Source: Orobanche coerulescens
Lineage: Eukaryota; Streptophyta; Magnoliopsida; Lamiales; Orobanchaceae
Direction of reading: 5' to 3'
Assembly (NCBI GenBank): GCA_033398695.1
Contig: CM065802.1
Coordinates: forward strand, 78,354,096-78,418,095
DNA: 64,000 bases
The notes below the pieces were generated by a model, which saw only the letters and a program-made list of their open reading frames with translations, had not been told where the DNA came from and did no database searches. Below are positions 10,687 to 24,214 of the stretch, in pieces (the stretch's first letter is position 1; every line of letters begins with the position of its first letter). The position numbers were made by a program, and so were the translations under genes.

Positions 10687-12673
10687 TGTAACACCCCCAA
10701 GTTATTCAGGGATATTACAGCGCCGTAAGCCCCGCCGTGGGACCCACAAGGCTAAACATACGCGGAACCATAAATTTTGACCGATAAGGTCTACACACAA
10801 TGGAATGAAAAACGATACAAAGGTATTCGAAATATAACCACTGTATTCACAAACATCACAACTCAATTCAATACTTCGGCAAACACAGGCCGGAACATCA
10901 AGGAAAAAGGAGAACAATACTCGAGTATTCAATAACCAATCCAGTACAACAACACTGAACGGGAAACTCCAAACATAACTGGAAGAAAGACACAGTATCA
11001 CGCTTGCCCACCATCTTTATGCCGACCCGATACCTGCCCGTCCGCTCCTCGGAACTCGAAATACATGAAACGTATTTCCCATAAAGGGGTTAGCCGTCGA
11101 ATAGCTAGTGCAAGTATAACAATATGAAACATAATACTCCTCGACAATAAAGTAAATGTAATCCGTCAATTCATCAATATCCGTCAATTCATCAATTTAA
11201 GACTAGTATTCCTAATAACTAAAATCTCAAGACGTATGTGAATGCCGTAGAAACGGTTCGTTCATATCATACGCCGTTACATGTAGGAATGCCGTCAAAA
11301 CGGTTCGTTCATTACATGCCAACATTATTTCATATGAATGCCGTAGAAACGGTTCGTTCATATCAACCATGGAATCGCACCAGAGGCTACAAAACCCTCA
11401 GAGGACCATAGGCCCGTCCCGGAGTGGCTAGAAATAATCATACCATCAATATTTCATACTTTCAAAGTCGAGAACGTACAATCATAAATGTATACTTGCC
11501 TTTGAGACATCGAGGGACGAACGGAAAAAGGGGGTATGAGATTGGTAGGTCCAAGAACGCGCTTCCGGCACCTAAACGATTTGCAAGGAATATGATAATC
11601 AATTATCCATATTCAAATTACACGAAGAAACCCCCGAAACCCGTCTACGATTCATAAAGATATACGGATAATCAACTAGAGGTTGGAAAATCGTCCAAAT
11701 CTCATAAGTCCGAAAATGACATAATTCAACCCGAAAAATCGGAAGAAAACACTCATACGGTATAGATATATCAAAATCTCAAGGTTCTCAAGCTTCAATC
11801 GGATAAAACGGACGAATCTACGAAAACCCCCAAAAACCAACACAAAATCAAAGTGTTCTTGAATAATCTTTCAATAATCCGATGAATACCCAATCATGTC
11901 CATAATCACGCCTATATCACATCCTACACCATGATTTTATCATCCAAAACGTCAAAACCCACACAAAATCGAGAAGTCAAGATGTCGAAGAAATTACCTC
12001 TTGAATATTCAAGCGCTATGATCCAAGGAATACGCGATAGATCGACTATCCGGCTTCCCAACCGAGTGAAAGTGGTAAATCTTCAACACACAAGTGATAG
12101 ATATGAAAAGAGTTCCTCCTCAAACTCTCTCTCGCGATGGAAGAAGAAATGGAGGAAAATGGCTGAAATCTCGTTTAAAAGCCGAATTATGCGATTGACC
12201 GCATTGTGTGCCGCGGCTCGGATAGGTGTGCCGCGGCACAGCCTAAAATTGTTCCTGTGTTTCGCAAGGTGCCGCGGCTCAGGTGTGCCGCGGCACCGGT
12301 ACAAAGCGGTTTGGCCGAGGATGCAACACCGGTGCGCGGCTCAAGATAGGTGTGCCGCGGCATTGGCTCAGCAGTGTGCCGCGCATCACGTGCAGCCGCG
12401 GCACCCGCACTCCGCTCGCCGAGTTTAGAAATATGTGCCGCGCGCACACTCCTTGTGCCGCTGCTCACACTCTTCGGGTCCTAAAATGATGAAAATGACC
12501 CGAAAGAGAATAAAAGCAATATGATTCAATGTCCTGGGCAACAATAACACGAAATAGAAGTACGGAACCCCAAAACGGTGTTTCCAAGCAATGATTACAA
12601 GGGTTCGCTCAACAAATCACGATTCAAGAACAAGAAGAGGTTTGAAATTACATGACTTTCGACCGGTATTACA
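10687..12673 (-). repeat. 3' LTR of gypsy element F
   Basis: 1987 bp. On the minus strand it starts TGTAATACCGG and ends GGGGGTGTTACA. Three hairpin-like copies of GAATGCCGTAGAAACGGTTC (or close variants) lie at about 11240-11365. A palindrome array is at 12206-12470. ORFs within it recur in the partner LTR only because the LTRs are copies. Confidence 0.9.
12173..12470 (-). promoter_or_regulatory. GTGCCGCGGCAC array and TATA-like box in F 3' LTR
   Basis: About nine full or partial copies of the 12-bp palindrome GTGCCGCGGCAC occur between 12206 and 12470. Reading on the minus strand, the array is followed after about 30 bp by a TATA-like TTTTAAAC (12173-12180). A splice-donor-like AG|GTAATT lies at about 11997, some 180 bp further downstream. 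Confidence 0.55.
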
Positions 12674-15600
12674 TTCTCCCCTCTAGAAAGAAGTTTCGTC
12701 CGAAACTTAAGAAATAAATAGTTCGGGGTATTCCACCCGCATCTTCTCTTCCGTCTCCCAAGTCGCCTCTTCGACTCCATGCCTCGACCATTGTACTTTA
12801 ACCAAAGTGGAATGGTCTTATGCCGAAGCCGTTTCTCGCGACGTTCAAGGATCTTCACGGGTCTCTCCGGAAAGGTAATATCCTCGCCACGCCAATCTCA
12901 CCGTAGTCGATAATGTGGCTCGGATCCAGACGTGCTTCCTCAATCGGGACACATGAAAAACATTATGGACGTGACTCAAAGCCGAGGCAACGCCAAGCGA
13001 TAAGCTAAGTCTCCAACTCTGTCTAAAATCTCGAAAGGTCCGATATACCTTGGACTGAGTTTTCCCTTTTTACCGAAGCGGAAAACTCCTCTGGTCGGCG
13101 ATACTTTGAGCAAGACGTGATCCCCCACTTCAAACTCCAAGGGTCGACGACGAGTATCGGCGTAAGATTTCTGACAACTCTGGGCAGTCAGTAATCGATC
13201 TCGGATGATAGAAATCTTTTCCTTGGTCTCCAACAACATATCTGGTTCCGTCCCAACTAGCTCAGAAGCCTCGTCCCAACATAATGGCGGCCTACATCGC
13301 CTACCATAGAGAGCCTCGAAGGGTGCCATTTTGATCAACGCATGCCAACTATTATTGTAAGCAAACTCGATCAACGGCAAGTGAAGCTCCCAATCATTAC
13401 TCCAGTCTAAGGCACAAGCCCGCACCATATCCTCCAACGTCTGAATCGTCCTCTCTGTCTGACCGTCCGACTGAGGATGAAAGGAGGTGCTCAATCTCAA
13501 CTCGCACTCGAGCCCGATGAACGGCCTGCCAAAATGCGATACGAAACGGCCGTCTCGATCGAAACAATGGTCTTGGGGTACCGTGTAACCTCACGATCTC
13601 GGCGATAAAGGTTCGAGCCAATCTATCCGGTCCCCAAGTATCCTTAATACCCAAAAGTGTGCAGACTTGGTCAATCGATCGACAATTACCCAAATCATAT
13701 TCATTCCACCCAGTTCTCGCATGCCGATGATAAAATCCATTGAGATATCTTCCCACTTCCACTCGGGAATGGGAAGTGGTTTCAACAACCCCGCGGTCGT
13801 TGATGTTCGATCTTGACTTGTTGACACGTCAAGCACCGTAATACAAACTCCGTAACATCCTTCTTCATGTTATTCCACCAAAATTTCGCTTCAAGTCCTT
13901 GTACATCTTACTCATCCCGGGTGGATTGAGTAAGGCGTAGCATGGGCTTCTGAGGATTCTCTGTCTCAACTCTAAATCATTCTAACGCAAAGTCCGCCTC
14001 AAATCTCGTAATACTATCCTCGTGTACCATAAAGCCAGAGCTTTTCCTTTAATCACGTCTTCCTTCGATTGGGAAATCATCGGTCACTCCACCGCTTCCC
14101 TTTGATGTCGTCAACTAAGGACGAAGTAATTTCGAGAGTACACAACTGTCCCTCGTACTCGTTGAAACCAAATTTCTATCCCTTGCTCAATTAGATCTTG
14201 ACGAATTTTCGCCTGGGACGTAAGAACTTCGAGCATTTGAAGAGATGCCGATTTGCGGCTCGAGCATCCGCAACGACATTGGCTTTCCCGGTGGTAAAGA
14301 ATTTCCGTGTCACAATCCTTTATCAACTCTAGCCAACGTCTCTGCCTCATATTCAGCTCCTTCCGCTGAAAATATATTTCGTGCTCTTGTGATCGGTATA
14401 AATCCGGCACGGTGAACCATACAAATAATGCCGCCAAATCTTGAGTGCGAAGACAATTGCGGCCAATTCTAAATCGTGAGTAGGATAATTCATCTCATAA
14501 GGCTTTAATTGTCGAGACGCAAAAGCTATCGTCTTATCATGCTGCACAAGCACACAGCCCAGGCCTTGACCCGAAGCGTCACTATAAACTGCAAAGCCCT
14601 CGCTACCATGCGGTAAAGTTAAAATCGGCGCTGAAGTCAATCGTCTCTTCAGTTCATCGAAGCTCTGTTGTCTCTCATCCGTCCAGATAAACTTTTCGGT
14701 CTTCTGGAGTAATTTTGTAAGCGGTCGAGCGAGTTTCGAGAACCCCTCGACAAACCGACGGTAATACCCAGCAAGGCCCAAAAAGCTACGAACCTCTTTA
14801 ACATTTTTAGGCGGTGCCCAATTTAGCACTGCCTCGATCTTCTGCGGGTCTACACGAACCCCTTCGACCGAAATCACATGGCCGAGAAACAAAACTTCTT
14901 CCAACCAAAACTCACATTTCGAGAATTTTGCATAGAGGTGCTCGGTTCTCAAAATGTCTAAGACCAAACGCAAGTACCGGGCATGTTCCTCCTTATCTCG
15001 AGAATAGATCAAGATGTCGTCAATAAAGACGACTACACACTGTCGAGGTACTCGATGAATATTTTATTCATTAATCGCATGAATACCGGCGCATTCACAA
15101 CCCAAAAGGCATAACTACAAATTCATAATGCCCATATCTCGTCCAAACGCTGTCTTCTAACGTCGGACTCCTCACCCCGAGTTGATAATACCCGGATCTT
15201 AAATCAATTTTCGAGAAAACTGGCCCTTGCAATTGATCAAATAAGTCGTCTATACGAGGCAAAGGATACTTGTTTTTGATGGTTACTTTATTCAGCTCAC
15301 GGTAGTCGATGCACAAACGTAGTGAACCATCTTTCTTCCTCACGAAGAGAACAGGCGCGCCCCAAGGCGAAGCGCTCGGTCTGATGTACCCTTTTTCCAA
15401 AAGCTCTCCCAACTGAGTCTTCGATTCCTGCATCTCGGAAGGTGCCATCCGGTAAGGTGCTTTAGAGATCGGGGCCGCATCTGGCTCTAAGTCTACGGTA
15501 AATTCTATCTCTCGATCTGGTGGTAATCCCGGGAGGTCATCCGGGAATACATCGGGGTACTCACCAACAACCGGAATCGAAGAGAAAATGATTTCATTTC

Positions 15601-17285
15601 CTTCCGTTTTCAAGGCATAACACCAATAGCCCGCACAACCTTTATTCAAAAGTTTTACGGCCTTCATGGCACTGATAAGTAACTTGGATAGTCCCGACTT
15701 ACGCCCCAAAAAGGAGTACTCAGATCCGTCTTTAGTCATCATGGTGATAACCTTAGTACGGTAGTTCATAATCGCTTGATGACTATCAAGCCAATCTTCG
15801 CCAAGGATCACGTCTTCGCCTTCCATATCAACTACAATTAAATTCGATAACCAATCCATACCGGATATAGTCACCGGAAAATCTCTAATCTCCCGGTTCC
15901 CCACGATTCTATCCCCGCTCGGCAGTCTCACGATGAATGGATCGCAAACAGTCAGACAAGTTATATTCAAACGGCGTACACACTCCAAAGAAATAAAAGA
16001 ATGTGTAGCACCCGAATCAAAAAGCACACGGACTGGATAAGATAAAATATGGATGGTACACAAGCCACCGCCGCGTCGCCTGCTCTGCTCGACGCATCTC
16101 ATAAACTCGTGGTTGTACCGAACCGACGCTAGAGTTCCCCCTCCGGCTCGACCCGTCCCTCGCCAAAATTCTGCTGAGGTTGACCAGCTGGGGCAGAAGC
16201 CCGAGTGTCCAAAGTCTGATTCGGCTCGAAACAATAAGTCGCTCTATGTCCCATCTGCCCGCACGTGTGACACTTCAACGGTGGAAAGTGGCATTCCAAA
16301 TTAATGTGGCCTGAACGGCCACAATTATAGCAAGTCACTGCGCGATTTGAAGTACCCGAAGTGGGACGGTAACTCCTCTTCCCTTTATTAGAACGTGACG
16401 ATCGTCCGCAAAACGTTAGTCGTCTGTGATTTCGAAAGTTGCCACCCTTAGAGCCGAGAAAAATTTCCCCGACTTTCTCGCTTCTTCGGTTCTTCAACGG
16501 TATCATTGTCGGGCTCAACATATCATGGGCTAAAGCTCGTCCCGATACAAAGGTGGTACAAGCAAATCCGCCATGTACCGCCGCAAGTCCAAATTCATCC
16601 GCATATCAAAATAACGGATCTTATCACGCTCATACGTACTTGATCCTTCACATGGATTAATTGTTGGTTATACTCCACGATCGCTGCGAAACGGAATATC
16701 TTGTGGTTTAGCCTCGAAGAAGGCTCGGATTCGGCTCTCTGCACCGGCCAAGGACAAAACTCGGCCTCCAAGAGCTCCTTAAATTCATCCCATGAGGCAA
16801 TACGATCCCGTGGCTTGATGACCTTCCACCAAGTAGCGGCCTCCTTAGTGAGGAAATACCGAGCAATCGGTACTTTCCTCACCTCGGCAATCAACCGCCT
16901 CAAAATCTTCTCCACTCGCTAACCAATCCTCCCACTTAACGGGTCTGTGGCACCGCCAAATCCGTGGAGGGTGCATACGGATTACATTCTCAAGGGGGCA
17001 TCCGTATTTGGGTTCGGGTTATTCACCAACAGTTTGGGCCAAAATAGTCATCTCGAGTAGCCAATTGTTGAAGTGCATTCGCCACTCCAACGTCTCGCGT
17101 TGTTCCCCGACCATCCGATCGTCAGGCCGACTCTCGGTGTTGGGATGCACCGAGTTCGACAACCGGGCCTGGTCGACTCCCGAATCGAATCGATGGAAAC
17201 GGCCGCGCCACGACCTCTTCTCGCCCACGGCCACGGCCCCTACCGGTGACATCAAGAACACACAAGTCACGTAAGCACAATTCAA
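12595..17285 (-). pseudogene. Gypsy F gag-pol, multiply frameshifted
   Basis: Read from 17285 downward. A degenerate Gag start (17285-17019) is followed by the Gag core (16915-16595, with a FLTKEAATWWKV motif) and two CCHC knuckles (about 16355-16250, CYNCGRSGHINLEC and [14 protein letters not shown]). Protease has a DSGATHSF active site near 16000. Reverse transcriptase has FVVMPFGL near 15100 and a FIDD box in the frame break near 15030. RNase H has [11 protein letters not shown] near 14580. The integrase zinc region is damaged (about 13930-13800), the integrase core is spread over three frames (13836-12976), and the chromodomain-like tail is also shifted (12858-12700). The reading frame changes at least six times. 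The polyprotein would drive reverse transcription and integration. This copy cannot. Confidence 0.88.
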
Positions 17286-17491
17286 TCACGCATCAACAAA
17301 GTGTCCTATTCTCAAGAATACCGATAAAATGGAAGCAAAACGAATAAGGAAACACCGGAAGAGTGAGAGGTCTTACAAGTACGGCCGACCGTGATGATGG
17401 CAGAGTAGTGATACTGTGGACAATTAACGACTCGATCGACCCAAAAGACCGGCTGGCTAGGTATCCATAGACCTAAGCTCGATACCATATT

Positions 17492-19344
17492 CGTAACACC
17501 CCCAAGTTATTCAGGGATATTACAACAGTAAGCCCCGCCGTGGGACCCACAAGGCTAAACATACGCGGAACCATAAATTTTGACCGATAAGGTCTACACA
17601 CAATGGAATGAAAAACGATACAAAGGTATTCGAAATATAACCAATGTATTCACAAACATCACAACTCAATTCAATACTTCGGCAAACACAGGCCGGAACA
17701 TCAAGGAAAAAGGAGAACAATACTCGAGTATTCAATAGCCAATCCAGTACAACAACACTGAACGGGAAACTCCAAACATAACTGGAAGAAAGACACAGTA
17801 TCACGCTTGCCCACCATCTTTATGCCGACCCGATACCTGCCCGTCCGCTCCCCTGGAACCTGAAATACATGAAACGTATTTCCCCCATAAAGGGGTTAGC
17901 CGTCGAATAGCTAGTGCAAGTATAACAATATGAAACATAATACTCCTCGACAATAAAGTAAATGTAATCCGTCAATTCATCAATATCCGTCAATTCATCA
18001 ATTTAAGACTAGTATTCCGGAATAACTAAAATCTCAAGACGTATGTGAATGCCGTAGAAACGGTTCGTTCATATCATACGCCGTTACATGTAGGAATGCC
18101 GTCAAAACGGTTCGTTCATTACATGCCAACATTATTTCATATGAATGCCATAGAAACGGTTCGTTCATATCAACCATGGAATCACACCAGAGGCTACGAA
18201 ACCCTCAGAGGACCATAGGCCCGTCCCGGAGTGGCTAGAAATAATCATACCATCAATATTTCATACTTTCAAAGTCGAGAACGTACAATCATAAATGTAT
18301 ACTTGCCTTTGAGACATCGAGGGACGAACGGAAAAAGGGGGTATGAGATTGGTAGGTCCAAGAACGCACTTCCGGCACCTAAACGATTCGCAAGGAATAT
18401 GATAATCAATTATCCATATTCAAATTACACGAAGAAACCCCCGAAACCCGTCTACGATTCATAAAGATATACGGATAATCAACTAGAGGTTGGAAAATCG
18501 TCCAAATCTCATAAGTCCGAAAATGACATAATTCAACCCGAAAAATCGGAAGAAAACACTCATACGGTATAGATATATCAAAATCTCAAGGTTCTCAAGC
18601 TTCAATCGGATAAAATGGACGAATCTACGAAAACCCCCAAAAACCAACACAAAATCAAAGTGTTCTTGAATAATCTTTCAATAATCCGATGAATACCCAA
18701 TCATGTCCATAATCACGCCTATATCACATCCTACACCATGATTTTATCATCCAAAACGTCAAAACCCACACAAAATAGAGAAGTCAAGATGTCGAAGAAA
18801 TTACCTCTTGAATATTCAAGCGCTATGATCCAAGGAATACGCGATAGATCGACTATCCGGGCTTCCCAACCGAGTGAAAGTGGTAAATCTTCAACACACA
18901 AGTGATAGATATGAAAAGAGTTCCTCCCTCAAACTCTCTCTCGCGATGGAAGAAGAAATGGAGGAAAATGGTCAAATCTCGTTTAAAAGTCAATTATGCA
19001 TTGACCGCATTGTGTCGCGGCTCAAGATAGGTGTGCCGCAGACCGCCGGCAGCCGCGGCACTGCATACGATCCGCTCGGCCAGGTTTAGGAAATATGTGT
19101 GCCGCGGCGCACACTCCTTGTGCCGCGGCTCAGACCACCTTCGGGTCCTAAAATGATGAAAAATGACCCGGAAAGAGAATAAAAGCAATATGATTCAATG
19201 TCTGGGCAACAATAACACGAAATAGAAGTACGGGAACCCCAAAACGGTGTTTCCAAGCAATGATTACAAGGGTTCGCTCAATAAATCACGATTCGAAGAA
19301 CAAGAAGAGGTTTGAAATGACATGACTTTCGACCGGGTATTACA
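17492..19344 (-). repeat. 5' LTR of gypsy element F
   Basis: 1853 bp, closely similar to the 3' LTR. The palindrome array (19012-19132) is shorter by about 140 bp, which accounts for the length difference. The outer end (minus-strand start) is TGTAATACCCGG at 19344. The inner end has CG where TG is expected on the plus strand (17492). Confidence 0.9.
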
Positions 19345-20271
19345 GGACTTAGTTTTGAATCGTTCGTTTTATTCGATTGGGTTATAAAGGCCATTTTGAG
19401 CCTATTTATTTTACTAGAAATATTTGTATCTAGGATGCAATTTTCAATGTAAAATTTATATGTAATGACGAAGACCGGAGGAAGATCCATTTCGAGAAGA
19501 CGAAGATTCAAGACAAAGACTTGTAATTAGATTACGGAGTTTTTATTTTCTAGGAACGGTCCATGAACCACATGTTGGTAGCAACTAGGTTGTGAATGGT
19601 TGTTTCATATTGTTTGAATGCCAAAAACGCGATTAAATGAATTAATGTGCAAAGTGTAACATTAATCGCGAAAATTCTCCCACGAAAAATTATTAAGTTT
19701 ACAAGGTTTCAAGGTTTTTCTTCCCTCCATCGAGTTTTCGGGAAATTGAAATCCAAACTGGATGTGCTATGCTTCCGAGTTATCGGGGTAGTCGTTCGGG
19801 GAAGACGGATAAATTACCTGGAGCGCATTGGATGCCTTCGGTTGGAGCAAATTTTATCCCTAGAAACCTGATAGGTTTCCGGATAAGATTCAATTGTGAA
19901 ACTGATTTGCGTCGATGGTATAAACTTAACTTGTTCACGAGCCATAGAAACTGTATAGGTTTAGGGTAGTGAACAAGGGGAAAAAGAAGATCGAATCATC
20001 CATTAGATGGGTTGGTGTTGGACACCACTTTATAAAAATTAATAGACTAGAAACCTGTTCGGTTGCCCTCTATTAAGATTTATAAAGAACTCGATCACCA
20101 CTATGAAGTAGAGCGACGATACTTCTGTATTTCACATGGGAGTGTGTTGTTCCGATAAAAATAGTGGGAGCTGGGTAACAAGAATAGAAATAACCTTAAT
20201 TATATACTCAGATCATAATATAACAAGTCACTAATTAATCTATTATACTTAATGCAGACATAACTCTCAAT
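19345..20271 (+). other. Leader of copia C, second part
   Basis: Continuation of the untranslated leader after element F (it starts with the duplicated GGACT). No coding sequence or structured repeat is apparent. The short ORFs are spurious. The gag frame of C starts at 20272. Confidence 0.55.
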
Positions 20272-21192
20272 ATGATAATGAATCCACTCGCAATTCTACT
20301 CGAAAAGAACACCCTGATTGGACCTAACTTTGTGAAATGGCTCCGTAATCTGATGATTGTCCTCAGTATAGAAGCACTGGGATACATCTTGGAGACGGAC
20401 ATTCCGGCGCCTCCTGTGCAGACCAGAGTCAATTAGGAAGAGATTGAAAACCACGAAAAGTGGGTTAAGGATGACGTAAAAGTCCGTGCATACATGATGG
20501 CTTCTATGTCTAATGAGCTTCAGAGAGCTCATGAGTAAATGACTTCTGCTAGGCAGATTCTATCTCACTTAACCGAACATTATGGTGAGCACAGCAGAAC
20601 TGCTAGATATGAGATATCCAAGCAACTGTTCGGTGCAAGGATGAAGGAAGGTGAGAAGGTTGGGGAACACGTCCTCAAAATGATATCCATGATCGAGAGA
20701 TTGGAGGCTCTTGATTTTAAAATGGATACTTCTCTCCAAACCGACCTTATCCTACAGTCTCTCCCTGATTCCTTCTCACATTTTGTTATGAACTTCAACT
20801 GCAATGAGATTGCATGTAATTTAGCTGGGCTAATGAACAAACTTGTGACCGCTCAGTCTCAGATGAAGACTCCGTGGATGAAGGAGTCTGCTCTTGTGAT
20901 TTCTTCTGGACCTCGGAGGTCTAAGAACAAGAAGAAAAAGACCAAGAAGCAGACTGGACCACAAGTTAAGGACCTTAAGGGTAAGGGCAAGGCCCCGACG
21001 GTTCTGAAGAACAAGAAGAAGAAGGATGCTTGTCTCAAGTGCGGTGAGCTGGGCCACTGGGCTAGAGACTGTCCAATTCTTCATGGCACTTCAGGTACAG
21101 AAATTTTAGTTTTGGAAACAAATTGTTCGCTCATCGTATTTTCTACTTCTGATAATCGGATTCTGGTGCTAGTTCTCATATTTGTACCGTGA
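20272..21192 (+). pseudogene. Copia C gag
   Basis: One frame runs from the ATG at 20272 with NTLIGPNFVKWLRNLMIVLS, a typical copia Gag start. It has two in-frame stops (near 20434 and at 20535-20537), then continues through DILRARY-type capsid sequence (SARQILSHLTEHYG) and a lysine-rich stretch. A CCHC knuckle CLKCGELGHWARDC lies at about 21031-21072. Just downstream the protease DSGAS motif (about 21163-21177) is in another frame, so there is a frameshift between about 21075 and 21160. Gag would form the virus-like particle. This copy is inactive. Confidence 0.85.
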
Positions 21193-24100
21193 ATCAGGAT
21201 CTGGAACAAAGTAGGAAGTTTGGAGCTGGAGAAGTTATGATCACAGTCGGAAGCGAGCATAGTATCGAGGCGACCGACATAGGATCACTTCTTTTGGGTT
21301 TAAAATCCGGCTTTGTTTTGACTTTAGAAGATGTACTTGTTTTGCCCAAGGGGCACAAAAACATTGTATCCATTCCGGTCATGGACCGAAAAGGCTTTTC
21401 ATTTTTCATTGGTGATGGTTCCTGTAAAATTTATTTCAGAAATAAACTAGTGGGTACTGCTACATTGTTAAATGGATTGTATCATCTAAATCTCAGCAAC
21501 AAAGTAATTGTGAATACTATGACTAGAAAACGTGGTAGGGATAAAACCAATCAAGTTTTGAAATGGCATCTTAGACTTGGTCATGTTGGTCAGACCAAGG
21601 TTTACAAGATGGAGAAAGATGGACTTATGGGTCCATTGGGATCGGATCCCTTTTTTACTTGTGAATCTTGCCTTAAAGGCAAAATGACTAAGTCGCCCTT
21701 CATAGGGACTTTTGAAAGAGCCACTGATAAACTTAGATTAATCCATATCGATGTATGTGGTGCTTTGGAAGCAGCACGTGACGGATATCAATATTTCATT
21801 ACATTTATAGATGATCATACTAGGTATGGTTATGTAAACTTAATGAAACATAAATCCGAGGCCTTTGAGAAATTACAGGAATTCAAGTCCCTAGTCGAGA
21901 AACAAACTGGTAATCATATCAAAGCACTTCGGTCGGACCGAGGTGGTGAGTATATGAGTACGGAGTTTGACGAGTTCCTTAAGGAACATGGAATAGTTTC
22001 ACAACTAACACCTTCAGGTACTCCTCAGTTAAATGGTGTGTCAGAAAGAAGGAACCGGACCTTGTTGAACATGGTCCGTTCCATGCTGGGCTATACTGAC
22101 TTACTGATTTACCTGTGGAGATATGCACTCTTGGCTGCTGCTTACATCTTGAATAGATGTCCTTCTAAATCAGTTCCTAAAACTCCACATGAGATGTGGG
22201 AGGGCAGGAAACCAAGTCTTAATCACATTAGGATTGGGGGATGTCCTGCCTATGTCAAGAAGACTAAGGTGGAAAAGTTGGAAGTTGGGTCCGCGAAGGG
22301 ACGTTTCATTGGATTCCGTCTGGGACGATGGGATATCTATTCTACATGCCCGAAGATCGAAAGATCGTTGTTGCTTTACAAGCACACTTCCTGGAAGATG
22401 AGTTCATTCAAGAAGGCGGAGCAGGTAGAAGTATTTATTTAGAAGAATACAATGAAACTCCTCGGGAGACACCTGTGCAAGAAACTGGAACCAAACCTTC
22501 TGAAACACAAGTACAACCACCTCGTAGGTCTAGTAGGGTGTCTCATTTACCTGAGAGGTATGGGCTTGTGCACTTGGAGGAGCTGGGTCTCCATGAGGTT
22601 CCAAGTGATAGCCAAGAGACCGACCCAACGACCTATGACCAAGCGATGGTGGATGTAAACTCTGCGAAATGGTGTGAAGCTATAGAAGCTGAGATAGACT
22701 CGATGCATGTCAATCAGGTCTGGACTCTAGTAGACCGCCCCAAGGGCATAGTGCCTATTGGGAACAAGTGGATCTACGAGAGAAAGACTGATGGTGATGG
22801 AAAGGTTGACGCCTATAAGGCCAGTCTTGTGGCAAAAGGTTATACCCAGAAGGAAGGGATCGATTACCACGATACCTTCTCGCCCGTAGCCATGATCAAG
22901 TATATTCGCATGATGCTTGCTATAGCTGCCTACCACGATTATGAGATATAGCAAATGGACATAAAGACGGCTTTCCTTAATGGATTCCTTGAGGAGGAAA
23001 TCTATATGGAGCAGCCTAAAGGCTTTGTGTCCGAAGTCGATATTCAGAAAGTGTGCAAGCTTCAGCGTTCCATTTATGGACTGAAGCAAGCGTCGCATAG
23101 TTGGAACCTTCGTTTTGATGAGGCGGTCAAAGAGTTTGACTTCGTGCAAAATGAAGAGGAACCTTGTATATACAAGAGGGTTAGTGGGAGCAAGATCGCA
23201 TTATTAGTACTATATGTGGATGACATTCTGCTAATAGGAAATGATGTGGGAATGCTCAGTTCTGTGAAATCTTGGCTTTCGAGTAATTTCTCCATGAAAG
23301 ACTTGGGAGAAGCTACCTATATTCTTGGTATTCGGCTCTACCGGGATAGAGCGAAGAGAACAATAGGTCTTTCCCAAGCCCTCTATATAGATAAAATCTT
23401 AAAGCGATTTAAGATGGATGATTCTAAAAGAGGGTTCCTACTGATGCGACATGGAATAAAAATCTCTTTGAAGATGTGTCCTCAAAGTGAGGAACAACGA
23501 AAGGAAATGAGTATTATACCATATGCTTCGGCCGTGGGCAGCCTTATGTATTCTATGTTGTGTACGAGACCTGACATTGCGCATGCTGTAAGCGTGGTGA
23601 GTAGGTTTCAGGCAAACCCAGGTAGGGAACATTGGACTGCCGTAAAGAACATTCTCAAGTACTTAATAAGGACTAGAGATATGGTTCTGATGTATGGCGG
23701 TGGAGAATTGGATATGGTGGGATTCACTGATTCGGACTTCCAAGGACTGAAGGACGACTCGATGTCTACTTCTGGCTACATATTTACTCTTAATGGAGGA
23801 GAAATATCTTGGCATAGCGCCAAGCAAAGCGCGACTGCTGATTCCACCTGTCAGGCTGAGTATCAAGCAGCCTCGGAGGCTTCCAAGGAAGGGTTCTGGA
23901 TTAAGAAGTTTCTGGGAGAACTTCAAGTGATACCATGTGTTGAGCTGTCTTTTCCACTGTACTGCGACAATGACGGAGCTGTAGCGTAGGCCAAGGAGCT
24001 GAGGTTTCACAACATTACCAAACACATTGAGAGAAAGTATCATCTCGTAAGAGAATTTGTTCACAAGGGATACATTGTGCTGCGTAGAGTAGACTCAGCT

Positions 24101-24193
24101 GACAACGTCGCTGATCCACTGACCAAGCCACTTTCTCAGACTAGCTTGGAGCGTCATCTGGAGAACATGGGTATTAGATACCATAGTGTGTGA
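21160..24193 (+). pseudogene. Copia C pol (protease, integrase, RT, RNase H)
   Basis: The protease active-site region DSGASSHIC is at about 21163-21189. The integrase zinc region with H-X-H and C-X2-C (WHLRLGHVG, CESCLKGKM) is at 21562-21685. The core begins HIDVCGAL (about 21746), with RSDRGGEY and a GVSERRNRTLL glutamate motif. A frameshift lies near 22313. RT begins about 22730 (LVDRPKGIVPIGNKWIYERK), with a TAG at 22949-22951 and an intact YVDD at about 23213. RNase H runs to a TAG at 23987-23989, and the same frame continues to the natural-looking TGA at 24191-24193. It follows gag and ends 21 bp before the 3' LTR. Two stops and at least one frameshift make it dead. Confidence 0.88.
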
Positions 24194-24214
24194 CATTGAG
24201 TGCAAGTGCAAGAT

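Larger units (their letters stand above)
10687..19344 (-). mobile_element. Ty3/gypsy element F, inserted in the leader of C
   Basis: Minus-strand orientation. LTRs are 10687-12673 (3' LTR) and 17492-19344 (5' LTR). The target duplication GGACT is at 10682-10686 and 19345-19349. A primer-binding-like site (reverse complement of GCTCGATACCA, 17477-17487) is next to the 5' LTR. It is the tRNA-iMet complement with one base lost. The polypurine tract reads, on the minus strand, CTAGAGGGGAGAA before the 3' LTR. The internal region encodes gag, protease, reverse transcriptase, RNase H and integrase with a chromodomain-like tail, broken by many frameshifts. Confidence 0.92.

Noticed and set aside
10702..11001. 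A recurring 94-99 aa open frame (also at 17520-17804)
   Set aside because: Duplicated only because it lies in the two LTRs of gypsy F. It overlaps the LTR terminus and has no protein features.
11424..11657. A 77-aa frame repeated at 18231-18464
   Set aside because: Again an LTR duplicate in F, with no conserved-protein character.
13397..13762. A 121-aa minus frame within gypsy F
   Set aside because: Out-of-frame fragment of the integrase core produced by frameshifts. Counted within the F pseudogene.
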